Position numbers and translations under genes: made by a program. A DNA stretch of 64,000 bases from JAAFHZ01 sp964247085 (GTDB taxonomy: Bacteria > Cyanobacteriota > Cyanobacteriia > Cyanobacteriales > Chamaesiphonaceae). The stretch spans positions 1 to 64,000 of the forward strand of contig CAXTSX010000008.1 of assembly GCA_964247085.1 (NCBI GenBank). Reading direction: 5' to 3'. Of the stretch, positions 51,805 to 60,691 are shown piece by piece. Every line of letters starts with the position of its first letter. The stretch's first letter is position 1. Under the pieces are notes generated by a model that saw only the letters and a list, made by a program, of their open reading frames with translations, searched no databases and had not been told where the DNA came from.

Positions 51805-52437
51805 TTAATCCTCGCGTCGTTCCATGCCAAAACCCACCAAGTTGATCACCGATGGAACCACTCCTGGTGCCGGGCGTTGGTAAGTGACAATCGTGCGCAA
51901 TCGTAGCTGGGGAGACATCAGACGCATTTGATCTACTGCCACTGACTGGCTGTAGTAAGTGGTCATTTCTAATGTTTGCCGACTGGGTAAATAAGTGAAC
52001 CTGCCAGTAATTGCTCCGGATTCGGAGTAGCCTTCATCTCGTAAATAAAATCCTTTAATTACTTCTTCGGTGTGGGGTAGCTCAGCGGCTAAGGGCGATC
52101 CGGGCGCAGTAGCATCTTGGGGTAAGCGCTCCGGGTAGGTGAGAAAATCATCGGGAATAAATAGAGCTTTTAGACGCATGGCTACTTCTTCACCAGTTTC
52201 GGAAAGGGTTTCAAAAGAAATAGCAAAACCGTAAGCTCGATCGCTATTACTAGCTTCCTTAAAAAATTCTGAAGGAATGAAAGCTGAAGAAATTTGGTGC
52301 TTTTCTACCGAAGTGAGTAATTGTACTTTAAATTCTGTATAGGAGCGTTCCACCTCGCCCTCTAGAGGGTAGTGGTAAATTCTTTCGGTCTTCCATAGAC
52401 CACTACAAGCCGCGAAAAAATCTTCAATACCAAGCAT
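51805..52437 (-). CDS. CpcS/CpeS-family phycobiliprotein lyase
   Basis: Attaches phycocyanobilin to cysteines of phycobiliprotein subunits (S/U-type lyases). 210 residues: GIEDFFAACSGLWKTERIYHYPLEGEVERSYTEFKVQLLT at the start, ISFETLSETGEEVAMRLKALFIP, FYLRDEGYSESGAITGRFTYL, YYSQSVAVDQMRLMSPQLRLRTIVTYQRP and INLVGFGMERRE, which is the lipocalin-like CpcS family pattern ending in PQLRLRT. A second lyase of the same family, of a different subtype, is at 59.0 kb. Which phycobiliprotein it serves is not shown. Confidence 0.85.
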   Translation of the reverse strand: MLGIEDFFAACSGLWKTERIYHYPLEGEVERSYTEFKVQLLTSVEKHQISSAFIPSEFFKEASNSDRAYGFAISFETLSETGEEVAMRLKALFIPDDFLTYPERLPQDATAPGSPLAAELPHTEEVIKGFYLRDEGYSESGAITGRFTYLPSRQTLEMTTYYSQSVAVDQMRLMSPQLRLRTIVTYQRPAPGVVPSVINLVGFGMERRED

Positions 52438-52543
52438 TTGTCCCTCACCTTGTCAGTGGGCGATCGATAAATTAGCCCGTCATTACTTGTGCAGTATGCT
52501 TCTTCACGTTACCACAATTGTCCGGATCAGTAACAGCATTACT

Positions 52544-52559
52544 GAATCAAGCTTGATTC
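52544..52559. promoter_or_regulatory. Perfect 16-bp palindrome in a divergent intergenic gap
   Basis: GAATCAAGCTTGATTC lies between the phycobiliprotein lyase gene and the divergent hypothetical gene. It may be a regulator site or a short hairpin; no known motif matches. Confidence 0.35.
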
Positions 52560-52599
52560 GTCCATTTAGTTCAGTTAATCAGTAATTCCGCTTTTAGCC

Positions 52600-53001
52600 A
52601 TGCAACCAGTCGAACAACAAATTAAAATTCTGGCCACCAAAGTAGATGATGTCTACCAAATTTTGGATCGGTTACATCATCATCTAGTGCCAGAACCTGC
52701 TGGGGATGAGCAAATTGCTGCTCTAGCGATCGATCAAGATTTGCCGCCGCCCGCAGCTGTACCGGGTGCCGATCGATCTCTGGTGCCGGATTTTGCGGTG
52801 GTGGATGTGTCTAGTTCGGCTGATTGGTTAGTTCATCAAGATGTGCTGGTGGATCATCAGGGGGTAGAAGCTTCTCATCATCACACCGAACTTTATCTAT
52901 CTCCTCAATCCCAAATTCAACGCTTGACTGCGCAGTTGACAGTGGCCTACAGCCGGATCGCCGCTTTAGAAGAGCAACTATTGTCACAACGTCTCAATTA
53001 G
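52600..53001 (+). CDS. Hypothetical protein, 133 residues
   Basis: Not recognised. N-terminus MQPVEQQIKILATKVDDVYQILDRL and C-terminus QIQRLTAQLTVAYSRIAALEEQLLSQ are both coiled-coil-like, with a Pro/His/Asp-rich middle including clustered His (LHHHL, ASHHHTE) that could bind metal. It overlaps the convergent cobT-like gene by 8 bases. Function unknown. Confidence 0.6.
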   Translation: MQPVEQQIKILATKVDDVYQILDRLHHHLVPEPAGDEQIAALAIDQDLPPPAAVPGADRSLVPDFAVVDVSSSADWLVHQDVLVDHQGVEASHHHTELYLSPQSQIQRLTAQLTVAYSRIAALEEQLLSQRLN

Positions 53002-54079
53002 TTGAAATTTGGTGTAATAAGCTTTCCGTGGCATTCACCACATCCTGGCTGTGCCATTTTTGGTATAGGGCAGCGGCGATCGCACTGCCCCCAGCACCTA
53101 CGCCTTCTTTCACAAATCCCTGCTCGTATACCCGCATTTGGGGATATACCGATTGGCCAAATTGTAGTTTTGCCGATAGAAATGGACAAATTTCCTGGGC
53201 AAGTCCGATCGCATCAGCACTAGGATCCTGAGCAACCCAGCCAGTGGTACCCACTACAATTTGTTGCGGCTGGTATTGATTATGGGCGTGGTTAGCTAGA
53301 GCCTGCATTAAAGCGTATACGGCCATCATTTGAGTCCCGCCAGCCAGCAATACTCCACAATGATTACTCGCAGCGATCGCCATGCCCGCCACTACGATCT
53401 GCATGGGATCGCCGAGGGTAGCAACGATTTGCCAGGGATCAGCGTTAACCGGCAGCTGCTGAAGACCTTGATTGACTACGGCCAGTTTTTGTTCATGATT
53501 ACAGGTGGCATGGCTGCTATTGACTTTCCCCGTAGCTGAAATCCCCAGAGCTGTTAAGACGGCCAGCGCTGTGGTCGTGCCGCCTACCACACATTCGCCG
53601 ATGACCAGATAAGACTTCGCCGGTAGAGCCTGCGCCAACTTTTTGCCCCAAGCTAGACCCTGCTGCCACAAATGATGAACTATAGCTAGGGGTAAGGCTT
53701 GACCAGTAGTGATGCATTGGGCGGGTTGACCGCCTAAATCTACACAGGTAAAAGTTGGGGTGTGGGTGAGACCAGCGTTGAATATTGTGACTGGAATATC
53801 TAAGGCCGCGAGGATCGATCTAGTGATAATCGCCGGGGAGACTCCAGCCTGTAAGGGAGGCAGTGGATATTGATAATGGGGCTGTACTCCCAGGGCTAAG
53901 AATTCGCCATCAGCTAGAGCCGTAAACTGTCGATCGACCGGGGTCAGACCTGCCGCCGAAATTTGGGGCAATAGACCTGTGGCTGTAAAACCTAATACAC
54001 AGCAAAAATGGGGGCGTTGGTGGCGATGTCGGGCTAACCACTGCTCGCTAATGTGATTTTGAGTGTGAATATTAATCAA
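52994..54079 (-). CDS. CobT-like (UPF0284) protein, nicotinate-nucleotide--dimethylbenzimidazole phosphoribosyltransferase type
   Basis: A 361-residue protein resembling the cyanobacterial UPF0284 form of CobT, expected to activate the lower ligand of cobalamin. Signature stretches: CCVLGFTATGLLPQISAAGLTPVDRQFTALADGEFLALG, GQALPLAIVHHLWQQGLAWGKKLA, VIGECVVGGTTTALAVLTALG, HCGVLLAGGTQMMAVYAL and the ending FVKEGVGAGGSAIAA. cbiA of the same pathway is in the window but far away. Confidence 0.85.
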   Translation of the reverse strand: MINIHTQNHISEQWLARHRHQRPHFCCVLGFTATGLLPQISAAGLTPVDRQFTALADGEFLALGVQPHYQYPLPPLQAGVSPAIITRSILAALDIPVTIFNAGLTHTPTFTCVDLGGQPAQCITTGQALPLAIVHHLWQQGLAWGKKLAQALPAKSYLVIGECVVGGTTTALAVLTALGISATGKVNSSHATCNHEQKLAVVNQGLQQLPVNADPWQIVATLGDPMQIVVAGMAIAASNHCGVLLAGGTQMMAVYALMQALANHAHNQYQPQQIVVGTTGWVAQDPSADAIGLAQEICPFLSAKLQFGQSVYPQMRVYEQGFVKEGVGAGGSAIAAALYQKWHSQDVVNATESLLHQISTN

Positions 54080-54115
54080 CTACCTAAAGACCCAGATTTA
54101 TGGGTGGCGATTATT

Positions 54116-54754
54116 TTAGATTTCTAAAGCCTCTTCTAACCAGGCTGGCGGACGGGGAATCGGGCCACCAATGCGGTCAAAGAGCAGCAGTGCGGCCAAA
54201 TGAATAATGAGTAATGACACCATGCTATTGAGAAATAGCAAGCCAATGGCTGCTAGCTGCACAGCCCAGATACTCGGTTCTGCCAAGGTGCCAAATTTCT
54301 CTAAGATCCAACCTAAAATATCGCTAGTTCTGGCGATCGTGTAAGTCCAAAGATCTTCACCTATCAGAATAGAGGTGAGCCAAAAACGAAAAAAGAAACC
54401 CAGGGAGTCGAGGATACTACCGACGAAGATGGACGGTCCCCAACCAATGCCCCGCCGCCAAAAAGCTCCTAATTGGATGCCGAGCAAACCGTGGGGAATG
54501 GTGAACAAGATACTACGAGTGGGTCCCATCAGTACCGATAGCAATAAGCTGGATACCACCACCGACATCCAGCCTGCTCTTTTACCCCAACGCAGATATA
54601 TGAGAATTAAAGGCAGTGCCAAAAACGGCTTGAGAAAAGCCCTGCCCATCAACAGATAGTTGTCTATGAGATACAGCAGACAAGCCGCACTGGACAGAAA
54701 AGCTGTTTCCACCAGCGCCAGCGGGGGTTTATTACCAGATGATGGAACTGACAA
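54116..54754 (-). CDS. DUF2232-type membrane protein
   Basis: A 212-residue protein with about six predicted spans: FLSSAACLLYLIDNYLLM, FLALPLILIYLRWGKRAGWMSVVVSSLLLSVLMGP, GLLGIQLGAFWRRG, SIFVGSILDSLGFFFRFWLTS, and a C-terminal hydrophobic pair. The GLLGIQLG, FFFRFWLTSILIGEDLW pattern is that of the conserved cyanobacterial DUF2232 proteins, related to S-component-like membrane proteins. Transport substrate unknown. Confidence 0.78.
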   Translation of the reverse strand: MSVPSSGNKPPLALVETAFLSSAACLLYLIDNYLLMGRAFLKPFLALPLILIYLRWGKRAGWMSVVVSSLLLSVLMGPTRSILFTIPHGLLGIQLGAFWRRGIGWGPSIFVGSILDSLGFFFRFWLTSILIGEDLWTYTIARTSDILGWILEKFGTLAEPSIWAVQLAAIGLLFLNSMVSLLIIHLAALLLFDRIGGPIPRPPAWLEEALEI

Positions 54755-54800
54755 GGAATACCTGGCTAATTATCAAAATTAAATCGTGGTCTATATGGAA

Positions 54801-54873
54801 TGCACGGTACAGGAGTTGAACCTGTCTAGCACGAATTATGAGTTCGTTGCCTAAACCGCTCGGCCAACCGTGC
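54801..54873 (-). tRNA. tRNA-Ile2 (anticodon CAT, lysidine type)
   Basis: A 73-base cloverleaf on the minus strand: acceptor GCACGGT with ACCGTGC, D arm GCCG...GGC, anticodon stem ACGAA/TTCGT with loop CTCATAA (anticodon CAT), T arm ACAGG-TTCAACT-CCTGT, discriminator A. The overall form and the AACTCATAATT region match plastid and cyanobacterial trnI-CAU, whose C34 becomes lysidine, rather than elongator or initiator Met; a plain tRNA-Met label is the alternative. Confidence 0.88.
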
Positions 54874-54970
54874 AAAGTCCTGAGTTATTCTAGCAAAGAT
54901 TTGGCACAGTCATTGGCCAAGCAGCACTAAATTGCAAGTATAATTAATGAGATTTGAACTGGTGAAACCG

Positions 54971-55918
54971 ATGCGTATTGCTAACAATGTCACTGAATTA
55001 GTGGGTTCCACTCCGCTGGTTAGGCTCCAACGGATTCCGGTGGCGGAGGGGTGTGTAGCAGATATTGTGGTGAAGCTAGAAAGTATGAATCCCTCGGCTT
55101 CAGTGAAAGACCGGATTGGGGTGAACATGATTTTGGCGGCGGAACGGGAAGGTTTGATTACCCCCGGCAAAACTATTTTGATTGAGCCAACTTCTGGCAA
55201 TACAGGGATTGCTTTGGCGATGGCCGCAGCGGCGAAGGGCTATCGCTTGATTTTAACCATGCCAGAAACCATGAGTATGGAGCGGCGATTGATGCTGCGA
55301 GCTTATGGGGCTGAACTAGAACTCACGCCCGGTATGGAAGGAATGAGTGGTTGCATTCGGCGGGCGCAGGAAATTGTTGATAAAACGCCTCATGCTTACA
55401 TGTTGCAACAGTTTCGGAATCCAGCGAATCCGGCGATCCATCGCAGCACCACCGCTGAAGAAATTTGGCAAGATACTGATGGTCAAGTCGATATTTTAGT
55501 AGCGGGAGTTGGTACTGGCGGTACGATTACTGGGGTAGGCGAAGTCTTGAAAGAGCGCAAACCTGCTGCACAGGTGATTGCGGTGGAGCCGACCAATAGC
55601 GCTGTTTTGTCGGGTGGCAAACCTGGTCCGCACAAGATTCAAGGAATTGGGGCGGGGTTTGTGCCCCAGGTGCTCCGGGTAGATCTAATTGATGAGGTGA
55701 TCACGGTCAGTGATGAGGAATCGATCGCTTATGCCCGTCGCTTGGCTCGGGAAGAAGGTTTGCTCTCGGGTATTTCCAGCGGAGCAGCGTTGTGTGCGGC
55801 CATTAAGGTGGGGCAACGTCCGGAAAACCAAGGTAAACTGATTGTGATGATTCAGCCTAGTTTTGGTGAGCGGTATTTGAGTACGCCATTGTTCCAAGAC
55901 CCTGAAATCAAGAATTAG
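54971..55918 (+). CDS. cysK: Cysteine synthase A (O-acetylserine sulfhydrylase)
   Basis: PLP enzyme making cysteine from O-acetylserine and sulfide, 315 residues from ATG 54971 (MRIANNVTELVGSTPLVRLQRI); ATG 54947 adds eight residues. PLP lysine K46 in PSASVKDRIG, EPTSGNTGIALA, MPETMSMERR, VGTGGTITGVG for the phosphate loop, and GISSGAALCAA. Cyanobacteria often have several copies. The tRNA-Ile2 gene sits just upstream on the other strand. Confidence 0.95.
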   Translation: MRIANNVTELVGSTPLVRLQRIPVAEGCVADIVVKLESMNPSASVKDRIGVNMILAAEREGLITPGKTILIEPTSGNTGIALAMAAAAKGYRLILTMPETMSMERRLMLRAYGAELELTPGMEGMSGCIRRAQEIVDKTPHAYMLQQFRNPANPAIHRSTTAEEIWQDTDGQVDILVAGVGTGGTITGVGEVLKERKPAAQVIAVEPTNSAVLSGGKPGPHKIQGIGAGFVPQVLRVDLIDEVITVSDEESIAYARRLAREEGLLSGISSGAALCAAIKVGQRPENQGKLIVMIQPSFGERYLSTPLFQDPEIKN

Positions 55919-55935
55919 TTTGATTATTTGATTGA

Positions 55936-56625
55936 ATGAGTAACACGCATTACCAAACCCTCCAAATTAATCCCCGGGCGACGACGGCTGAGATTAAACA
56001 AGCCTATCGGCAATTGGCTAAGCAGCACCATCCTGATCTGAATCAATCTAGGGCGGCGATCGATCAAATGATTTTCATTAATGCCGCCTACGAAGTATTG
56101 AGTGATCCGCTGCGCAAGCAAGATTATGACCGATCGCTGCAGCGGGATGCCCCAGCAGCTATTGATGAACGGATTGCTCAGAACCGCGCTAGCCGTCGCC
56201 CTAAAAACCAGCGGGCGGCACCCGATATTGATAGCGAAATTGAAATTTGGCTGAATTCGGTTTATGCTCCGGTGAATCGATCGATCACTGCTATCCTCAA
56301 ACCTTTTAAAACCAAACTGATCGAACTATCCGCTGATCCCTTTGATGATGATTTGCTCGGTAACTTTGCTGCTTACTTACTGGACTGCCAGCGCCATCTG
56401 AAGAAAGCGGAGCAGCATTTCCACTCCCTGCCCAACCCCTCGAATTTGGCAGGAATTGCTTCTAGCATCTATTACTGCCTGGGTCGGTTAGGGGATGCGA
56501 TCGAAGAATTAAATCGTTATACAACTTGTTATAACGACGAGTATTTGCACTCTGGGCAGGAGTTATTTAGAATTGCGGCGGGGTTGCAAAAAGAAGCGAA
56601 GAAGCAACTCAAAAGTATTTATTAA
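55936..56625 (+). CDS. J-domain (DnaJ-like) protein
   Basis: A 229-residue protein with an N-terminal J domain at 1-65: HYQTLQINPRATTAEIKQAYRQLAKQHHPDLN containing HPD, then NAAYEVLSDPLRKQDYDRSL. The rest (about 100-229) has no Gly/Phe or zinc-finger region but helical repeats (LDCQRHLKKAEQHFHSLPNPSNLAGIA; YCLGRLGDAIEELNRY). It is a type III co-chaperone, likely specific to a client. 17 bases after cysK, same strand. Confidence 0.85.
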   Translation: MSNTHYQTLQINPRATTAEIKQAYRQLAKQHHPDLNQSRAAIDQMIFINAAYEVLSDPLRKQDYDRSLQRDAPAAIDERIAQNRASRRPKNQRAAPDIDSEIEIWLNSVYAPVNRSITAILKPFKTKLIELSADPFDDDLLGNFAAYLLDCQRHLKKAEQHFHSLPNPSNLAGIASSIYYCLGRLGDAIEELNRYTTCYNDEYLHSGQELFRIAAGLQKEAKKQLKSIY

Positions 56626-56638
56626 ATTAAATCTTTTT

Positions 56639-56830
56639 TTAATTATTACTAGTCGGTACTCCATCGGGGAAAGTGCGGGCAAATTCTGCTGCTAAGTCTT
56701 CCAGCTCAATCAATGCTTGATTAATATCTACTGCCAAGTGTGCCTGTTGGGGGTCGGCTAGCAACTGGCGCAACCAGGTGCGCTTGTTTTCAATGAACTG
56801 TACTCTTTCTTGTAAGGTCTGGAGTTCCAT
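56639..56830 (-). CDS. Small conserved cyanobacterial protein, 63 residues
   Basis: Helical protein MELQTLQERVQFIENKRTWL then RQLLADPQQ...DINQALIELEDLAAEFARTFPDG. This pattern (ExLxxR...KRxWLRQLL...DINxAL) recurs in short cyanobacterial proteins of unknown role. It lies convergent to the J-domain gene and just downstream of the histidine kinase on the same strand. Confidence 0.6.
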   Translation of the reverse strand: MELQTLQERVQFIENKRTWLRQLLADPQQAHLAVDINQALIELEDLAAEFARTFPDGVPTSNN

Positions 56831-56866
56831 AGTTAGGAGATGATACTTAGTTCTAGATTGTAACTG

Positions 56867-58183
56867 TTAATTCGGTGGTGATAGTGGTAAGGCCACTGTG
56901 AAAGTTGTCCAACCGCCCCGGCTATGTACCGTAATTTGGCCGTGCAGTTGCTCGATCAGATCGCGCACTAGTGATAATCCTAGTCCTGTACCTCCCTGGC
57001 GATGATGATCTGCTGCTGGCACCCGATAAAACCTGTCAAATAGGTGGGGCAAGTCAGCGGCATCGACAATTGCCTGATTGCTAACCGTGAAATAAATGGG
57101 TACGGCATTGGTGGGGTCGCGCATACTCAGCATCGGCGGCGGGTATTCTAGCTCGCAGACGATTTCTTGGCCGCTGGCGGTGTATTTACAGGCATTGTGT
57201 AACAGCTCGGAGATGATGCGCTGCAAGTAAGCTTCATCGGTGATTACTGGGGAAGGTTGTTCGGGCAGCCGCAGGCGGAGTTTTTGCTGGTGGCTGGCTG
57301 CTCGTGATTGATAGGGCTCGGCGATCGATCGCAGCCAATCGGTCATATCAATTTCGTTTCTTTGGAGTTGAGCATTGCCGGTTTCAATTTTTTGCAAATC
57401 TAAAACATTATTGACGATGCTAATCTCCCGCTCGCATTCTGCCTCCAAAATATTCCAATAGTTCTGGGTGCGTTTATTAATAAATAGCTCTGCCAGATTT
57501 GGATCTTGATCGATACTAATTTTGAGCATCTTTAGTGCCATGCGCATGTTCATCAGCGGGGCGCGCAGGTCATGGGAAATCTTGCTGATAAACTCGTCTT
57601 TATGCTGATCTCGTTGCACTAGTTCGGTCAGCTGGGCATGAAGAATTTCTGCTGACTCCTCATTCTCTTCATTGAATTCAGGGCGATTATCGTTTGATGC
57701 CTGGTTCTGAATAACTTGCGGCACCTGGAGCTGGTAAATCGCAAAAATGGATTGTCCTAATACTTTGGCTAACACTTGGAGCCAATCAAAATCCCGCAGC
57801 TGCCAAATTTCGGTATTGCCAATAATACAAATTCTGCCCCACACCAATTTCTGGCAGTTAATTGGCAGCAGTACACATTTCCCCTTGACTGCTACGGGGC
57901 CAATCTTAGAAATGATGTTAAAAGAAACCATTTCTAGGTCGCGGAGGCGTTGTCCCATGATGGCAGTGAGTTCACCACTGATTTCGGCGGGTGGCTCTCC
58001 ACTCAAACCATCAATCAAAGACAAAAAAGAGAAGGGCGGGACATTGTCGGTGGGCGATTGGTGCTGCCATTCTCCGGTGGCTGGCAAATAGCGTTGAATA
58101 GAAACGTGATATACAGCTAATACTTCTCGGATCTGTCGGATGGTTAGCTCACAAACTTGTACTAGCTCGGGGTGAAACAACAT
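56867..58183 (-). CDS. Sensor histidine kinase with N-terminal GAF-like domain
   Basis: A 438-residue cytosolic histidine kinase without membrane spans. GAF-like region (1-150, VCELTIRQIREVLAVYHVSIQRYLP), then the dimerisation/phosphoacceptor helix FISKISHDLRAPLMNMRMALKML with His204, the ATPase N box ELLHNACKYTAS, and G boxes DAADLPHLFDRFYRV and GGTGLGLSLVRDLIEQLHG. No response regulator is adjacent. Signal unknown. Confidence 0.9.
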   Translation of the reverse strand: MLFHPELVQVCELTIRQIREVLAVYHVSIQRYLPATGEWQHQSPTDNVPPFSFLSLIDGLSGEPPAEISGELTAIMGQRLRDLEMVSFNIISKIGPVAVKGKCVLLPINCQKLVWGRICIIGNTEIWQLRDFDWLQVLAKVLGQSIFAIYQLQVPQVIQNQASNDNRPEFNEENEESAEILHAQLTELVQRDQHKDEFISKISHDLRAPLMNMRMALKMLKISIDQDPNLAELFINKRTQNYWNILEAECEREISIVNNVLDLQKIETGNAQLQRNEIDMTDWLRSIAEPYQSRAASHQQKLRLRLPEQPSPVITDEAYLQRIISELLHNACKYTASGQEIVCELEYPPPMLSMRDPTNAVPIYFTVSNQAIVDAADLPHLFDRFYRVPAADHHRQGGTGLGLSLVRDLIEQLHGQITVHSRGGWTTFTVALPLSPPN

Positions 58184-58243
58184 GTGCCTAGAACTACAAA
58201 AAGAATATTGTTACTATTGATAGATAAAGGTTCGGTAACACAA

Positions 58244-58912
58244 ATGGGCGAATACGACTTGGTGGAATTATCTCTTAGATTGGAGAGTGAAAATTCCAAG
58301 GATCGGATGGTGGCCTTGGCTTCTCTCCGGGCAGTTCCCGCTGCTGAAGCCTTTCCCCTCATCAAAAAAGTTTTAAATGATGAAAACTTGCAGTTGCGAT
58401 CGATGGCGGTATTTGCACTGGGAATTAAAGCTACTGCTGAATCATACCCAATTCTAGTCAGTTTACTCGAAAATGATCCCGATTATGGCATTAGAGCCGA
58501 TGCTGCTGGTGCGCTAGGTTATTTGGAAGATGCTCGCGCTTTCCATAGTTTGGTGCGGGCTTTTTATGAAGATACTGATTGGTTGGTGCGCTTTAGTGCA
58601 GCGGTGGCTTTAGGGAATCTGAAAGACCCCCGCGCTTTTGATGTACTAATTAAAGCTCTGGATGCCCCCGAAGTGGTGGTTATTCAGGCCGCGATTGCCG
58701 CCTTGGGTGAAATAAAAGCCTTAGAGTCGATCGATCATATTCTGCGCTTTGCTGATCATGAGGATTGGTTGGTGCGGCAGCGTTTAGCGGAATCCTTGGG
58801 GCAGTTACCATCTCCTAAAAGTGAGGCAGCTTTGAAATACTTAGCCAAAGATCAAAACCCTAATGTGGCTCAATCAGCGCTATTATCTTTGGCTAAATTG
58901 GATGTTAAATAA
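58244..58912 (+). CDS. nblB: HEAT-repeat protein of the NblB type (phycobilisome turnover)
   Basis: A 222-residue all-alpha repeat protein from ATG 58244 (MGEYDLVELSLRLESENSKDR); the longer frame from 58172 overlaps the histidine kinase start and is unlikely. Repeats of the form MVALASLRAVPAAEAFPLIKKVL, RSMAVFALGIKATAESYPILVSLL, RADAAGALGYLEDARAFHSLVRAF, RFSAAVALGNLKDPRAFDVLIKAL and RQRLAESLGQL. Length and pattern fit NblB, which helps degrade phycobilisomes, a relative of bilin lyase-like HEAT proteins (CpcE/F). The lyase gene directly downstream supports a phycobilisome role. Confidence 0.78.
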   Translation: MGEYDLVELSLRLESENSKDRMVALASLRAVPAAEAFPLIKKVLNDENLQLRSMAVFALGIKATAESYPILVSLLENDPDYGIRADAAGALGYLEDARAFHSLVRAFYEDTDWLVRFSAAVALGNLKDPRAFDVLIKALDAPEVVVIQAAIAALGEIKALESIDHILRFADHEDWLVRQRLAESLGQLPSPKSEAALKYLAKDQNPNVAQSALLSLAKLDVK

Positions 58913-58998
58913 TTGCGCCTGGTGCTGGACGGCTGATCCGCTCTAAAATTGTGAGTGGTGATATTTTTCACACAATTGATATTTGTATTTTAATATTC

Positions 58999-59535
58999 AT
59001 GACTATTCAAGAGTTTTTAGAAATGAGTGCGGGTAAATGGTTCTCGCAGCGTACTAGCCACCAACTTACCAACCAACAGTCCGAACATGGTAGCTCCGAT
59101 ATTCTGATTGAAATGTTAGCGGCTGATCATCCCCAGCTATTACAGCTACGTCAACAGCACTCCGCTGATCGTAGTCCAGCGGTGGCTGGTATTCAAGTAA
59201 CTTCTAAAACAGCTCAACAATGGAATGCCCCGAAAAATACGGTGCCGACTAGTACTACAACTGTACTGATGCCGATCGTTCAGCCTACTGCTAACTCTGT
59301 TTCCGGGTCACTGCTATGGATGGCCAATGGTCAGCCCATGCCTCTGGGGAAATTTCAGATCGGAGAAGACGAGGCGGTAACTCTGTTTCTGTCTTACCAA
59401 TCGACGCAGATTGAAGAACGAATCTGGTTTGCTAGTCCTAATCTGCGCCTCCGCACTAGTGTGCAAAAAAGCTCGGCTGGTTGGAGTTTAGCCTCTTTTT
59501 GCTCGGAAATTAGGATGGGTGGTGCTTCCGGCTGA
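58999..59535 (+). CDS. CpcS/CpeS-family phycobiliprotein lyase (second copy)
   Basis: Bilin lyase of 178 residues from ATG 58999 (MTIQEFLEMSAGKWFSQRTSHQL), the classic KWFSQRTSH start. It also has IEMLAADHPQLLQLRQQHSAD and the typical end EERIWFASPNLRLRTSVQKSS...LASFCSEIRMGG. A longer upstream start (58951) is less likely. Together with the 51.8 kb member this gives two different S/U-type lyases, as in species with a CpcS/CpcU pair; whether they pair is not shown. Confidence 0.88.
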   Translation: MTIQEFLEMSAGKWFSQRTSHQLTNQQSEHGSSDILIEMLAADHPQLLQLRQQHSADRSPAVAGIQVTSKTAQQWNAPKNTVPTSTTTVLMPIVQPTANSVSGSLLWMANGQPMPLGKFQIGEDEAVTLFLSYQSTQIEERIWFASPNLRLRTSVQKSSAGWSLASFCSEIRMGGASG

Positions 59536-59541
59536 TGATAT

Positions 59542-60198
59542 TTATCTTTTATTTTTTTGGCGAGTTGGCGCTGCTGCTGCCACCGCCCGGAGTTTGTAAT
59601 AAAACGGAGAAACCTGGGCTGGTGGTGCCAAAGTTGGCTCATCATCAGTTTCGGCCGCTTGATGCCAGTCAGCCTGCGATCGGTGGGTTGTTGCTAGGGG
59701 ATAACTGCTGGGGGTGAGATGGAGTGATGCCTGGCGGAGGGCGGTGGTGAGACGGTTTTGTGGTGGCAGTGTTTCTAATAATCCTTCATCTAGAGCTGGA
59801 TCGCTGAGCTCAAAAAGCTCCGTCGATCGATGTGCTTCGGCAATTTCACTGGCTGAAAATAAGGTTTTTTCCAACTCCAGTTCTGGCTCAGCGGTAGTTT
59901 CTTGATCATCAGCAATGGTCAACTGGGCTAAGACTCCTGGGCCGCTGATCATGTCAGCAAATTCCTCGCTAAAGTGCGGAACGGGTTCGCCCCGCCGCTG
60001 CCAACCATTTAAAACTTGTTCGATCGACACCGCCTTATATCGACCCAGGTGGAGAGACTCCACTACAGCGAGGGACAAAAAACTGGGGTCGTATTTACAG
60101 CTCCAAGAGCGCACCATACTCAACGCCGACTGCTCTCCCAGGTCAAACCCGTAGCGTAAAATTAGTGCCACAACTACATTTTCGTCAGCCAAATTCAT
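59542..60198 (-). CDS. Cyanobacterial hypothetical protein, 218 residues
   Basis: The first 75 residues are well-formed and conserved-looking (VVALILRYGFDLGEQSALSMVRSW, SLHLGRYKAVSIEQVLNGWQRRGEPVPHFSEEF), with a helical fold; the rest is low-complexity, rich in Glu, Thr and Pro. Similar N-terminal parts (RYKAVSIEQ...WQRRG) occur in other cyanobacteria. Function unknown. It ends 6 bases from the convergent lyase gene. Confidence 0.65.
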   Translation of the reverse strand: MNLADENVVVALILRYGFDLGEQSALSMVRSWSCKYDPSFLSLAVVESLHLGRYKAVSIEQVLNGWQRRGEPVPHFSEEFADMISGPGVLAQLTIADDQETTAEPELELEKTLFSASEIAEAHRSTELFELSDPALDEGLLETLPPQNRLTTALRQASLHLTPSSYPLATTHRSQADWHQAAETDDEPTLAPPAQVSPFYYKLRAVAAAAPTRQKNKR

Positions 60199-60371
60199 AT
60201 CTAAAAAACCTTGCTGTGATAGTTAAGTCTGCGCCAGAATGTACTTACTTATCGAATTGTACTACCCTAACTAATCAAGTAATTGTATAGTAATGCTACA
60301 ACTGGTAGCAATGTCATAAAGATTTCATAATTCTACGACTATTAACTGTGTTCACAAATTAAGTATTTATA

Positions 60372-60614
60372 ATGCCAGTAAAAGTACAATTTATACCTAA
60401 TAATATCGCGGTGATGGCGGAAGTGGGCGAACCACTCTTACAAGTATCTCAGCGAGCTGGAATTGAGATACCTACTGGTTGCCTATCTGGTGCTTGTCAT
60501 GCTTGTGAAGTGGAAATTATGGGGCAAGATGTGGTCTGTGCCTGTATTAGTGGGGTGCCAGCTGGCCATCCAGAAATAGTAATTGCCCTGTACGATGATC
60601 CGGCCTGGACTTGA
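60372..60614 (+). CDS. Small plant-type (2Fe-2S) ferredoxin-like protein
   Basis: An 80-residue ferredoxin with cysteines in the C-x4-C-x2-C...C pattern: PTGCLSGACHACEVEIMG (C37, C42, C45) and VVCACISG (C58). Shorter than photosynthetic PetF (about 97). Likely an electron carrier; partner unknown. A bidirectional terminator follows. Confidence 0.88.
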   Translation: MPVKVQFIPNNIAVMAEVGEPLLQVSQRAGIEIPTGCLSGACHACEVEIMGQDVVCACISGVPAGHPEIVIALYDDPAWT

Positions 60615-60629
60615 AAATTAGGTTAATAA

Positions 60630-60663
60630 AAAATGGTAGAGATGACACCTCTACCATTTTTTT
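60630..60663. terminator. Bidirectional intrinsic terminator between the ferredoxin and rpoC2 genes
   Basis: Stem AAAATGGTAGAG (60630-60641) / CTCTACCATTTT (60649-60660) with a 7-base loop and T runs on both outer sides, shared by the convergent genes. Confidence 0.9.
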
Positions 60664-60691
60664 AGATTTCTACTACTGGTTATGTATCAGA

